A stretch of 46,336 bases of DNA, from the NCBI GenBank assembly GCA_013361525.1, contig JABFXY010000089.1, positions 1 to 46,336 of the forward strand, given 5' to 3'. A program made the translations under genes and the position numbers. How positions within the stretch are numbered: the stretch's first letter is position 1; the number at the start of each line of letters is the position of its first letter. Under the pieces are notes generated by a model, which had not been told where the DNA came from, did not search any database, and saw only the letters and a program-made list of their open reading frames with translations. Shown in pieces: positions 31,351 to 38,717 of the stretch. Source of the stretch: Polyangiaceae bacterium. Lineage in GTDB: Bacteria > Myxococcota_A > Polyangia > Polyangiales > Polyangiaceae.

Positions 31351-31818
31351 ATGCCCACGATGCGATTCGAGCAGTTCGGTGACACGGTGGCCATGGTGCA
31401 CACGGCCGATGCCCCGTCGGACACCGAATGGGACGCAATGTTGGCCTTCCTTCGGACGCATTGGCCTGCGCGTGTCCTCGTGTTCACCGAAGGCGGCGGG
31501 CCGACGACGCTGCAGCGCGGCCGCTTGAACGATGCGCTCGGCAAGGACGTCATGAGCACGGCGGTCGTGACGTCGAGCGCGGTGGTCAGGGGGATCGTCA
31601 CGGCGCTCTCGTGGTTCAACCCGGGGATCAAGACGTTTTCCCCGGACGGTGCGGCGGCCGCGCTCCGCTACCTCGGCGTCCCCGCAGAGGAGCGCCACGA
31701 GCTGATGCGACGAGTCTCGAAGATGAGTAGCGAGCTGAAGCCCGGCGGGCTGAAGTGCGTCGTGTGGTCGGAGCAAGGCGCCTCTTCCGAAGGTGGCTTT
31801 GATACGGGGGCTCGATGA
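31351..31818 (+). CDS. STAS-like domain protein, copy 2
   Basis: A 155-aa paralogue of the 28095-28541 product, with long identical runs (GGGPTTLQRGRLNDAL and VVTSSAVVRGIVTALSWFN) and a different C-terminal tail. Predicted alternating strand/helix fold of STAS type, cytoplasmic. Its stop overlaps the next gene start (ATGA), so unlike copy 1 it is coupled to a zinc-ribbon protein. Divergent from the Cys-peptide/ECF operon (about 140 bp between starts). Confidence 0.65.
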   Translation: MPTMRFEQFGDTVAMVHTADAPSDTEWDAMLAFLRTHWPARVLVFTEGGGPTTLQRGRLNDALGKDVMSTAVVTSSAVVRGIVTALSWFNPGIKTFSPDGAAAALRYLGVPAEERHELMRRVSKMSSELKPGGLKCVVWSEQGASSEGGFDTGAR

Positions 31819-32345
31819 GCGATCACGCCGAGGTCCTCGTGTGTCTCAGTTTCGAACCACCACAGACCGTCGCACCGCGCGTGCTGGAACGTCTCGTCGA
31901 AGCAGGAATCGTGAGCGCAATCCCCACGGACTGCACACTCGGTTCTTCGGGCTACGCACCCGGCCCCAATGTGAAAGCAGCCGTTCGGGACACGTCGTTC
32001 ACGAATCTCAGGGTGAATGGGCTCGAAATCGAGCTCCCCGATCAGGTCGAGCTTTTCGGTTGGGGTGAAGGTTTCGAGCCATCATTTGCGTGCTCCTCTT
32101 GCAAACGAGCACTGGACGAAGGACCCATGTACGGCCTGCTGAAGGCAGGAGTATCCGCGTGGGGACGGGTTGCGTGTCCGGCCTGTGAAGGGGCGCGCCC
32201 CCTTTGGGAGTGGAACGTCCTCGAAGGCGCGCTCGGCAACCTCGGATTCCATTTCTGGAACTGGACACCACTCCGCAAGAGCTTCATCGAGCGCATGGAG
32301 GATTGGTGCGAGGCTCCACTCACCCGTGTGCACGTGGCGATCTGA
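31815..32345 (+). CDS. Hypothetical zinc-ribbon protein (176 aa)
   Basis: Contains one four-Cys site, CSSCKRALDEG and VACPACEGARP, about 35 residues apart, consistent with a zinc ribbon. The N-terminal half (AEVLVCLSFEPPQTVAPRVL) has mixed strands and helices; the C-terminal half is aromatic-rich (GFHFWNWTPLRKSFIERMED). No signal peptide. Translationally coupled to the STAS-like gene. Family not recognised. Confidence 0.6.
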   Translation: MSDHAEVLVCLSFEPPQTVAPRVLERLVEAGIVSAIPTDCTLGSSGYAPGPNVKAAVRDTSFTNLRVNGLEIELPDQVELFGWGEGFEPSFACSSCKRALDEGPMYGLLKAGVSAWGRVACPACEGARPLWEWNVLEGALGNLGFHFWNWTPLRKSFIERMEDWCEAPLTRVHVAI

Positions 32346-32373
32346 TGGCCGAGCTCGACCGGCGGGCCGACCT

Positions 32374-32805
32374 CTAAGGCCCATACAGCATCGCCGTCAG
32401 CACGTTCGCGACCGCAATGAGGCTCAGCCCTGCCTGAAGCAGGACATCGATCTCCCGATGGGGACGGCGCTCCTCGCGGGACCGAAGCACGATGCCGATT
32501 CGTGGGTCGACAGCGCGCAGGCTCGGCCCGATCTCCTTTGGCGACGTCTCGCTGTCGCCCGCGTCGACGAGGCACACGCCGTAACGGCCCGGCTCCGCCT
32601 GCAGGCGCGCGGTCGCTCCTTCGACGTCGGCGACGCCGGTCACGATGAAGCCTGAGCCCTCGAGCGACGCAACGAGCTCGTCGAGAACCGCGGGAACGGT
32701 GCAGATGACGAGAACCTCGCCGGGCTCGACGGTCGCCTGCTTGCTCTTGCTCGACCCAACGCTGCGCCCGAACAGTGAGCGTGAACGGGCATCGAAGTCG
32801 AACAT
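32374..32805 (-). CDS. Degenerate receiver-domain protein (143 aa)
   Basis: After ~30 linker residues a CheY-like fold can be followed: EVLVICTVPAVLDELVASLE, GVADVEGATARLQAE, YGVCLVDAGDSE, IGIVLRSREERR. The usual acidic pair at the end of strand 1 is missing (ICTVP instead of V-DDD), while an Asp in LVDAG sits at the phospho-acceptor place. Phosphorylation is therefore doubtful. ATG 32805 has GAGGTGA upstream. It lies 120 bases downstream of the RsbRD-PAS kinase on the same strand and may be its partner. Confidence 0.6.
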   Translation of the reverse strand: MFDFDARSRSLFGRSVGSSKSKQATVEPGEVLVICTVPAVLDELVASLEGSGFIVTGVADVEGATARLQAEPGRYGVCLVDAGDSETSPKEIGPSLRAVDPRIGIVLRSREERRPHREIDVLLQAGLSLIAVANVLTAMLYGP

Positions 32806-32925
32806 TGCGTCACCTCGCATTTTCGAAGGTACGTCCAAAGCTCGGTCGCAAGCGACGTGCGAATTTCCCCAGCCGAGGCGATTCGCGACGGGTCCTGATT
32901 GGTCGTCGGCCCAGGCTGAGGGACG

Positions 32926-34500
32926 TCATCCGCAATCGCTGCCGCCGGCGTCCGACACGCTGCGGCGCGGCAAGAAGACCGAGAACGTCGTGCCGGTCTC
33001 ATCGCTCATGAGCGCGATCCTGCCTCCGTGTCCTTCCACGATTTGCTTCACGATGAACAGGCCGAGCCCGAGCCCGCCCGGGTTCGAGGGCGTCTGCGCG
33101 GCGCGACGAAATGGATCGAACACGTTCGGCTGAACGTCGGCCGCGATCGGATCCCCCTGGTTCGTGATGCTGAGGTGAACGACGTCGTCGAAACATTCCA
33201 AATCGACCTCGACGTCGGTTCCTGGCTGGCTGTAGTCGAAAGCATTCTTCAATAGGTTCGAGACGGCCTGTGCGAGCCGATCGGGGTCCCAGAGTCCCCG
33301 ACAGTCTCCCGACATCCTGACGACCGCTCTTCGATCGGGACGAACGAGCCGGAGCTCGTCGACGACCTGCCGGACGACGGCACCGAGGTCCGTCGGCGCG
33401 GGGGCGATGGGCATCACCTGCCCGGTTTGGGCTCGCGAAACCTCGAGCAAATCGTGGATCATGTCGGCCGCCCGCTTGCCGCTGCTCTCGATACGGCGTG
33501 CAACCTCCGATAGCGGTCCGGGCGGCGCTTGGGCTCGTATGAGCGCGGCCCCCATCATCATCGCGCCGATCGGCGTGCGCAGATCATGGCCCAAGATCGC
33601 GACGAACCGATCGCGCAGCCACACGACTTGGCGAAGCTGTGCGGCGTCCCGCTCTCGATCGGTTACATCGATGACGACGCAGCCGACCGCAAAGATCTCG
33701 TCCGTCGGGCTACGAACTGGATAGTAGCTCGCCAGCCAATATCGAGTCTCCCCGCGCGTGCCGCGGGTGGCTCCGGAAAGGGATACGTTGATCTTCGCAA
33801 TGCCCGTCCCGAGTACGTCTCGAGCGTCGGCGACGATGGCATCCGCGAGCTCCGGAACGACCTCCGCTACCTTGCGGCCCTCCGTCGCATTCACGGGGAC
33901 ACCGTTGATGTTCGCCAGCGTCTCGTTGATACGCGCATAGCGAAGGTCTCGGTCGAGGAACGCGATGCCGACGGGGACGGTCGTGAACAACGTCTCCAAG
34001 AACGCGAGCGTTGCGTCCCGCTCCGATTGAAGCTGCTGGCGTCTCGCAAGATCGGCGTCGTGTACCTCCATGGCGGCCCTGACCATGGCGGCGTCGACGG
34101 CATTCAGCATTGCGTTGACGTACTTCCATCGCGAGGCGATTTCGGACGCCAGTGAGTCCATGAGCGCGGAGCGGAAGTGAACCCACTCGCGCAACGTCGA
34201 CGCGAAGGAGTAGGCCTGGGCCAAGCGGGCCCGCGCGTGGACCACGGCGAAGACCTCCTCGCCGATTCGCGCGGCCATGTTCTCCGACGGATCGCGCAAT
34301 TCGATACCTTCGAGAGCGGCAGCCAGCGCGTCGATGAACGCGGGGACGTGATCGCGCAGAATCGGCTCCGGCAATCGGTTCGCTTCGGGCACCGACGGGT
34401 CCGCGAGCACCCGCCGCTCCCATTCCCGAATGATCGATTCTTTGCGAGCCCGCAACAGGTCCGCCAGCGTCGTCGATTTGTCGCCGCGCGGTCGGCCCAT
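32926..34500 (-). CDS. Sensor histidine kinase with RsbRD-like N terminus and PAS domain
   Basis: A 524-aa soluble kinase. The N-terminal ~150 residues (TTLADLLRARKESIIREWER, then LRDHVPAFIDALAAALEG) resemble the RsbRD N-terminal domain of stressosome-type sensors. A PAS domain follows (TVPVGIAFLDRDLRYARINE). The kinase core has ILGHDLRTPIGAM (His near 304), AVSNLLKNAFDYSQPG and GGLGLGLFIVKQI. No transmembrane helix. The start at 34500 is the first ATG that begins this domain; the frame is open further upstream to 34659 but overlaps the pyrophosphatase gene. Confidence 0.9.
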   Translation of the reverse strand: MGRPRGDKSTTLADLLRARKESIIREWERRVLADPSVPEANRLPEPILRDHVPAFIDALAAALEGIELRDPSENMAARIGEEVFAVVHARARLAQAYSFASTLREWVHFRSALMDSLASEIASRWKYVNAMLNAVDAAMVRAAMEVHDADLARRQQLQSERDATLAFLETLFTTVPVGIAFLDRDLRYARINETLANINGVPVNATEGRKVAEVVPELADAIVADARDVLGTGIAKINVSLSGATRGTRGETRYWLASYYPVRSPTDEIFAVGCVVIDVTDRERDAAQLRQVVWLRDRFVAILGHDLRTPIGAMMMGAALIRAQAPPGPLSEVARRIESSGKRAADMIHDLLEVSRAQTGQVMPIAPAPTDLGAVVRQVVDELRLVRPDRRAVVRMSGDCRGLWDPDRLAQAVSNLLKNAFDYSQPGTDVEVDLECFDDVVHLSITNQGDPIAADVQPNVFDPFRRAAQTPSNPGGLGLGLFIVKQIVEGHGGRIALMSDETGTTFSVFLPRRSVSDAGGSDCG

Positions 34501-34586
34501 GGAAAGCAGGATGCAGCGCCTGCACCGCCCGAACGTTTGCGCGGAGTCGCAACGCGGCTCCGGAACGCCCGATGCATCGCGTCCGA

Positions 34587-35123
34587 CTACGGCAACTTGT
34601 TCTCGAGCCTCTTTCTCGCGTCGTCGACGAGCTGCGCCGCGACGGCGGGCCCGCGCCATTCGAGGAATTGGAGCTTCTTGTCCTCGAGCTTCGCGGCGGC
34701 AACGAAGAACGCCTCCAGCTCGATTCGAAGGCGCTTCGGCAGATCGTGCACATCGCCGATCTCGTCTTCGCGATGGGATGTCGCAGGCACCGCGAAGACG
34801 CGATCATTTCGAAACGGTGCATCGTCCCCTTCCTGCTGAAGGACTTCGAGGACGCCGATGAGCTTGCTGGCCACGACGAGCCCGGGATGGGACGGCGCAT
34901 CGTGGATGATCATCACGTCGACGGGATCGCCGTCGGCGGCGAGCGTCGACGGAATGAACCCCCAATCGAACGGATAGGTCAGGCCCTTGGGAAGGGGACG
35001 CGAGAGCTCGAACGCTTCTATCTCGGGCTCGTATTTGTATTTCGATGTCGAGCCCTGCGGGCTCTCGACGACGCACCGCACGACGCCGTCACGCTTGAAG
35101 GTCGGCAGCTTGTTCAGGTTCAT
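34587..35123 (-). CDS. ppa: Inorganic pyrophosphatase (family I)
   Basis: A 178-aa soluble pyrophosphatase. Signature active-site motif DGDPVDVMII (D-x-D-P-x-D) is present, preceded by YPFDWGFIPSTLAADG, with substrate-binding residues in KYKYEPEIEAFELSR. It hydrolyses PPi to drive biosynthesis. ATG 35123 (NLNKLPTFKRDG) is used; a GTG at 35135 would add four residues. It sits upstream of the histidine kinase on the same strand but the 86-bp gap does not prove co-transcription. Confidence 0.93.
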   Translation of the reverse strand: MNLNKLPTFKRDGVVRCVVESPQGSTSKYKYEPEIEAFELSRPLPKGLTYPFDWGFIPSTLAADGDPVDVMIIHDAPSHPGLVVASKLIGVLEVLQQEGDDAPFRNDRVFAVPATSHREDEIGDVHDLPKRLRIELEAFFVAAAKLEDKKLQFLEWRGPAVAAQLVDDARKRLENKLP

Positions 35124-35199
35124 GGGAACTGACACGGCAAACCCAGGGCCGAGGTCCCTCGACGCCCGACGCGGTGAGAACGGTTGTACGATCTCGTGT

Positions 35200-35745
35200 G
35201 TGAACCGGATCGGATGGGACGAAGCACACGAACGAGCTCGGCACCTAGGCCTTCCGCCCGTCGTCCTTGCCGCATTTCGCGGGGAGCGCGTCCCCGATGT
35301 CCTGAAGTGGGCAATGCGCGACGCCTACGAGATCTTCGACGAAGCGACGATCCCACACCACGACGACTATCCTCCCGGCAGCGTCGTCCCGCTTTGGGCG
35401 GACCATACGGGATACACCATCACCGCCCATCGCACTGGAGGTGAGCGGCCGGGCTTCCTCCGCTTCTCACTCGAGGGTCCGCCCGGGGATCCGCCCGACG
35501 ACGAGGGCCTGTCATGGGCGCAGATTTTGGTGCAGCCCCTCTTGTGCATCTGGGAAGACAACGATGGAAGCGACGAGGAGGCCGACGCAGCGGTGCGCGA
35601 GGCCGCGCAATATCTCGGATTCGAGCCTGTCGAAACGCTGCTGAATGCGTTCCGCGAACCGGAGCGACGTTCCGCTGACACCCACGAGGATTGGTACCGC
35701 AAACTGCTCTCGCGATTGTCGGATTATGTCATGTCGGTTCGCTGA
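35200..35745 (+). CDS. Hypothetical protein, possibly SMI1/KNR4-like (181 aa)
   Basis: Reads WDEAHERARHLGLPPVVLAA, then VPLWADHTGYTITAHRTG, SWAQILVQPLLCIWEDND and a C-terminal helical part. The mix of strands with Trp/Asp/Gly and its size are reminiscent of SMI1/KNR4-type domains but no firm assignment is possible. The GTG at 35200 is one plausible start; no strong ribosome site was found. Divergent from pyrophosphatase and convergent with the 406-aa lipoprotein. Confidence 0.55.
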   Translation: MNRIGWDEAHERARHLGLPPVVLAAFRGERVPDVLKWAMRDAYEIFDEATIPHHDDYPPGSVVPLWADHTGYTITAHRTGGERPGFLRFSLEGPPGDPPDDEGLSWAQILVQPLLCIWEDNDGSDEEADAAVREAAQYLGFEPVETLLNAFREPERRSADTHEDWYRKLLSRLSDYVMSVR

Positions 35746-35748
35746 GGC

Positions 35749-36969
35749 TCATTCGGAGCGAGCCGAACAATCAGCTCGCCGAATGCGTACGCCTTCGTTG
35801 CCTTGATAGGCGACGAGGATCGATTGTCCTTGCGACCCTCCGATGATCACGGACAGATCGCCGTCGGGAAACGGCATCCCTCCGAGGTCGGGCTCGCTGA
35901 CATACGTCACGTTCGTGCCGTCCAAAACGGCGATGCGGGCGCCGTCGGCGCCGTTGGATGCCACGGCGAGCCCATTGCGCCATGTCGCGACGCCTCGCGC
36001 GGACCGATCAGCAGCCTCGAGCACCCACGGATCCCCAGCCAGCTCGCCCGTTGGTCCGAGCGGAAAGGCCCGCAATGCGTCATCGGGCTCGCCGGTGACG
36101 GCGTACCAATAGCCCCCCGGCCTCGACAATAACCATTGCTTGACCGGCAAGAATGGAAGGTCGATCACCGTCACCTGCGAGACTCGATCCGAACCGAGGC
36201 GGAGCACATCCGTTACCGGGGCCTGCCCGCCGCATTGCGATTCTGGGCCAACGACGAGTAGTAGCTCGCTGCCGAGCGGTGCAAGTCGAAATTCGGGACA
36301 CGAAGCGGAAATAGGAGACGTCCACAGTGCCGTCGGTTCTTGGTGCAGCCCGGCCGAAGGAAAGTACTCGAGCGCAACCATGTATCCCATCGCGTCGGAC
36401 CGCGCCCGGTACACGCCACCGCCCGCGCGCGGTTCGAGGACGAGGACACCATCGTCGAACCGGCGAAGGATACCGACCTCGTCGAAATCGAAGATCCCGT
36501 GAACCTGGTCCCCCACGACGAAAGTGCCATCGGACCGGGAATCGATAGATGGGTTTTCGAGGTAGAGACTCTCCGCGGAGTGTTCGGCTGCAGAGCCGAC
36601 GGCGGGCGGCCAGGCGGCGAACGGATCTCCGATTTTGAGTGTGCGTACCCATGTATTGGGAACATCGTCAGGCGGACGAATGTAAGCGACGCCAACACGG
36701 CCGTCCTCAAGCACCGTAAGGTGAGCGCCACGCGGCGGAGCGTCGACTTCGATGAGCAATGGCTCTCCGACCCACTCAAGGGTGTCGCACCCGGCGACGG
36801 TGTGTGGAGTGGAGCCGCCGCCACCCACCGTCGCCATGGTTGAGCTCGACCCGGCACCCCCAGCACCTCCCGCGCCGTCGCTCGGATCGACCATGACCTC
36901 GACACATGCAGTCGTCGAGAGGACACAGACGATCGCGACGCGGCCTCTCGAGAACAGCATGGCAACCAT
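35749..36969 (-). CDS. Hypothetical lipoprotein (406 aa)
   Basis: Signal LFSRGRVAIVCVLSTTAC, then a Gly/Ser/Thr-rich linker. The mature part has repeated strand-rich segments (LTVLEDGRVGVAYIRPPDDV, SDGTFVVGDQVHGIFDFDEV, GGYWYAVTGEPDDALRAFPL) suggesting a beta-propeller, and a few Cys. ATG 36969 or 36960 are the likely starts. No catalytic residues recognised. First of several lipoprotein genes on this strand. Confidence 0.7.
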   Translation of the reverse strand: MVAMLFSRGRVAIVCVLSTTACVEVMVDPSDGAGGAGGAGSSSTMATVGGGGSTPHTVAGCDTLEWVGEPLLIEVDAPPRGAHLTVLEDGRVGVAYIRPPDDVPNTWVRTLKIGDPFAAWPPAVGSAAEHSAESLYLENPSIDSRSDGTFVVGDQVHGIFDFDEVGILRRFDDGVLVLEPRAGGGVYRARSDAMGYMVALEYFPSAGLHQEPTALWTSPISASCPEFRLAPLGSELLLVVGPESQCGGQAPVTDVLRLGSDRVSQVTVIDLPFLPVKQWLLSRPGGYWYAVTGEPDDALRAFPLGPTGELAGDPWVLEAADRSARGVATWRNGLAVASNGADGARIAVLDGTNVTYVSEPDLGGMPFPDGDLSVIIGGSQGQSILVAYQGNEGVRIRRADCSARSE

Positions 36970-37041
36970 GCTTGCATACGTCGTCCGCCCGAGCCTGTGG
37001 CAAATTCGCACAAACAGTCACCGGCGCTCGCCGAAACCGCG

Positions 37042-37590
37042 TCAAAAGACCGTGCACTCTACGAACATATCCCCGTCCACGATTGTACAACTGTAGTTGT
37101 CGCACGGTTCCGGCAGCTCGACACAATCGCAGCTCGGAACACCATTGCAACCGTCGAACAAGGCTGTGCACGTATAAGCAAACGTCGCACACTCGCCATC
37201 GTCTTGGGCGTAGTGGCAATACTCGATATCCTCGTCACAGACGCCAGTACCGCAACGGAAGCTGCCTTCGCGTGCGAGCGCGCATGCCCCGGTCGCAAAG
37301 ACGCCGACGCCGGCGCGGTACGCCAGGCAAGCATTCTCGTAGTCCTCTCCATCGTGGCCGCATACGGGCGGCCCGGCGAACGATGCGCAATCGGCGGGGA
37401 GGCAGAGGTCGTCCTCACACCCATAGGAAAGACAAGAGAGTCCCGCCGCGCATTTCCCGTCTGCCGTGCATTCAGCCCCCTCCGTGCCCGGGCTCCCGTC
37501 TTCGTCGTCTATCGTCGCGGTGCACCCCGAAGCTGACACAAATGCAGCGAGGAGCGCGCTGACCGAAAAGCAAACCGCAGCAAATCTCAC
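37042..37590 (-). CDS. Cys-rich lipoprotein with Kazal-type domain (182 aa)
   Basis: The GTG at 37590 gives an ideal lipoprotein signal (VCFSVSALLAAFVSASGC). The mature protein begins with a Cys-rich segment (ECTADGKCAAGLSCLSYGCE), then a Kazal-like unit PPVCGHDGEDYENACLAYRA with GVFATGAC, then further Cys pairs (YCHYAQDDGECATFAYTC). Kazal domains inhibit serine proteases; here the domain lies on the cell surface or in the periplasm. A longer TTG start at 37686 is possible but adds an unlikely n-region. Confidence 0.75.
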   Translation of the reverse strand: MRFAAVCFSVSALLAAFVSASGCTATIDDEDGSPGTEGAECTADGKCAAGLSCLSYGCEDDLCLPADCASFAGPPVCGHDGEDYENACLAYRAGVGVFATGACALAREGSFRCGTGVCDEDIEYCHYAQDDGECATFAYTCTALFDGCNGVPSCDCVELPEPCDNYSCTIVDGDMFVECTVF

Positions 37591-37690
37591 GCGGCGAGCC
37601 GCTGCAATCGACGGACCACGGCCATTTTGGGCGTCATAAGGCGCGGTTCTCGCTCGCTCCCGTGGTGGTGTGCCGCCTCGTGCCAATCTC

Positions 37691-38071
37691 TTATTTCTTC
37701 GGCCGCTCCCCCACGTCGAAGTTGAGACAGACCGTCGGCCCTACGGGTGAGGTCCACCCGGGTGCGGGCCTTTTCGGTGCGTTCGAGGGTGCCGGCGGCG
37801 CGTCAAACATGCCGGCATCCAGCACGATGAAGGTTTGGCCGGCGTCGGAATCGCCCCGGCTCGACTCGGTCCCCGCATCGGCGAACGCGGCCTCCGTCTC
37901 CGGCGGCGTAGCTTCTTCCGCGCCGGGGGCGGGCATATTCAACGAGGGCTCGGGCCTCGGGTTATCGCCGCAGCCCGAAAGCGACATCCCAGCAACGGCT
38001 GAAACGAGGAAGACCGCGCGACGGCGGAGGATGGCCGCTCGATCCTCGAAATCATCGTCGTCGGCCGACAT
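37691..38071 (-). CDS. Hypothetical small lipoprotein (126 aa)
   Basis: N-terminal Asp-rich segment and RRRAVFLVSAVAGMSLSGC, so the lipidated Cys is C34. The remainder is Pro/Ala/Glu-rich and probably unstructured, ending TSPVGPTVCLNFDVGERPKK. A single Cys remains in the mature part. No domain recognised. It precedes the Kazal lipoprotein on the same strand (100 bp gap). Confidence 0.6.
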   Translation of the reverse strand: MSADDDDFEDRAAILRRRAVFLVSAVAGMSLSGCGDNPRPEPSLNMPAPGAEEATPPETEAAFADAGTESSRGDSDAGQTFIVLDAGMFDAPPAPSNAPKRPAPGWTSPVGPTVCLNFDVGERPKK

Positions 38072-38137
38072 GCGCGGATGAATGCCGCGCGCCTGTTATC
38101 CGGTCAACCCCCCCTCGCCGTGGGAATGCTGCCCGCT

Positions 38138-38713
38138 TCAATGATCGTCGAGCCGATAGGTAATGCCGGTGACCTCGGTGTATGTCGGGAGGAAGATCGC
38201 GACGGCGTCGACCTCGTCGGCGTCGAGCACGAGCGTGCTCGTCTCGATTTCACCGTCGTCGTCGACGCTGGTGGGCGCAATCTGGGCATGCCAGCTCCCG
38301 TCGCGCGATCGATACGAGAAACACGTCTGATCCGCGACCCCCGTCGATACCTGTTCAATCGAGATTTCTCGCAATCGCACGAACGGACCAGCCGAGATTT
38401 CGTCGCTTGCCGAGCCGATGTGCCCTTCGAGGTCGTCGATGTCGCAACCGATACGGGTGTACGCGACGACGAGATCTCCCGGCGCCTCCCTCGTCAGCTC
38501 CTGTTCGACCGCGCCCCGCCCGAGCGGAAGCATCAATGTCTCATTGGCGATGTCGAGCGGCCCGGGGGGCTCGGTCGTCTCATAGTGGTCGAGTCGAAGG
38601 GTATAGAGGCCTGGGTCGGTGTCCGTCGGCTCCTGGTCGTTGCAGCCCGCGCTGGCGACGATGACGAGCACCGGCACGACACGCCCGAGGAGCCTGGAGC
38701 GCTGGAAGGTCAT
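38138..38713 (-). CDS. Hypothetical lipoprotein (191 aa)
   Basis: Signal RLLGRVVPVLVIVASAGC; the mature part is acidic and beta-rich (GLYTLRLDHYETTEPPGPLD, CDIDDLEGHIGSASDEISAG, CFSYRSRDGSWHAQIAPTSV). Two further Cys may pair. No family recognised. It begins 4 bases after the glycosyltransferase-like gene ends, so the two are probably co-transcribed. Confidence 0.6.
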   Translation of the reverse strand: MTFQRSRLLGRVVPVLVIVASAGCNDQEPTDTDPGLYTLRLDHYETTEPPGPLDIANETLMLPLGRGAVEQELTREAPGDLVVAYTRIGCDIDDLEGHIGSASDEISAGPFVRLREISIEQVSTGVADQTCFSYRSRDGSWHAQIAPTSVDDDGEIETSTLVLDADEVDAVAIFLPTYTEVTGITYRLDDH

Positions 38714-38717
38714 CCGC

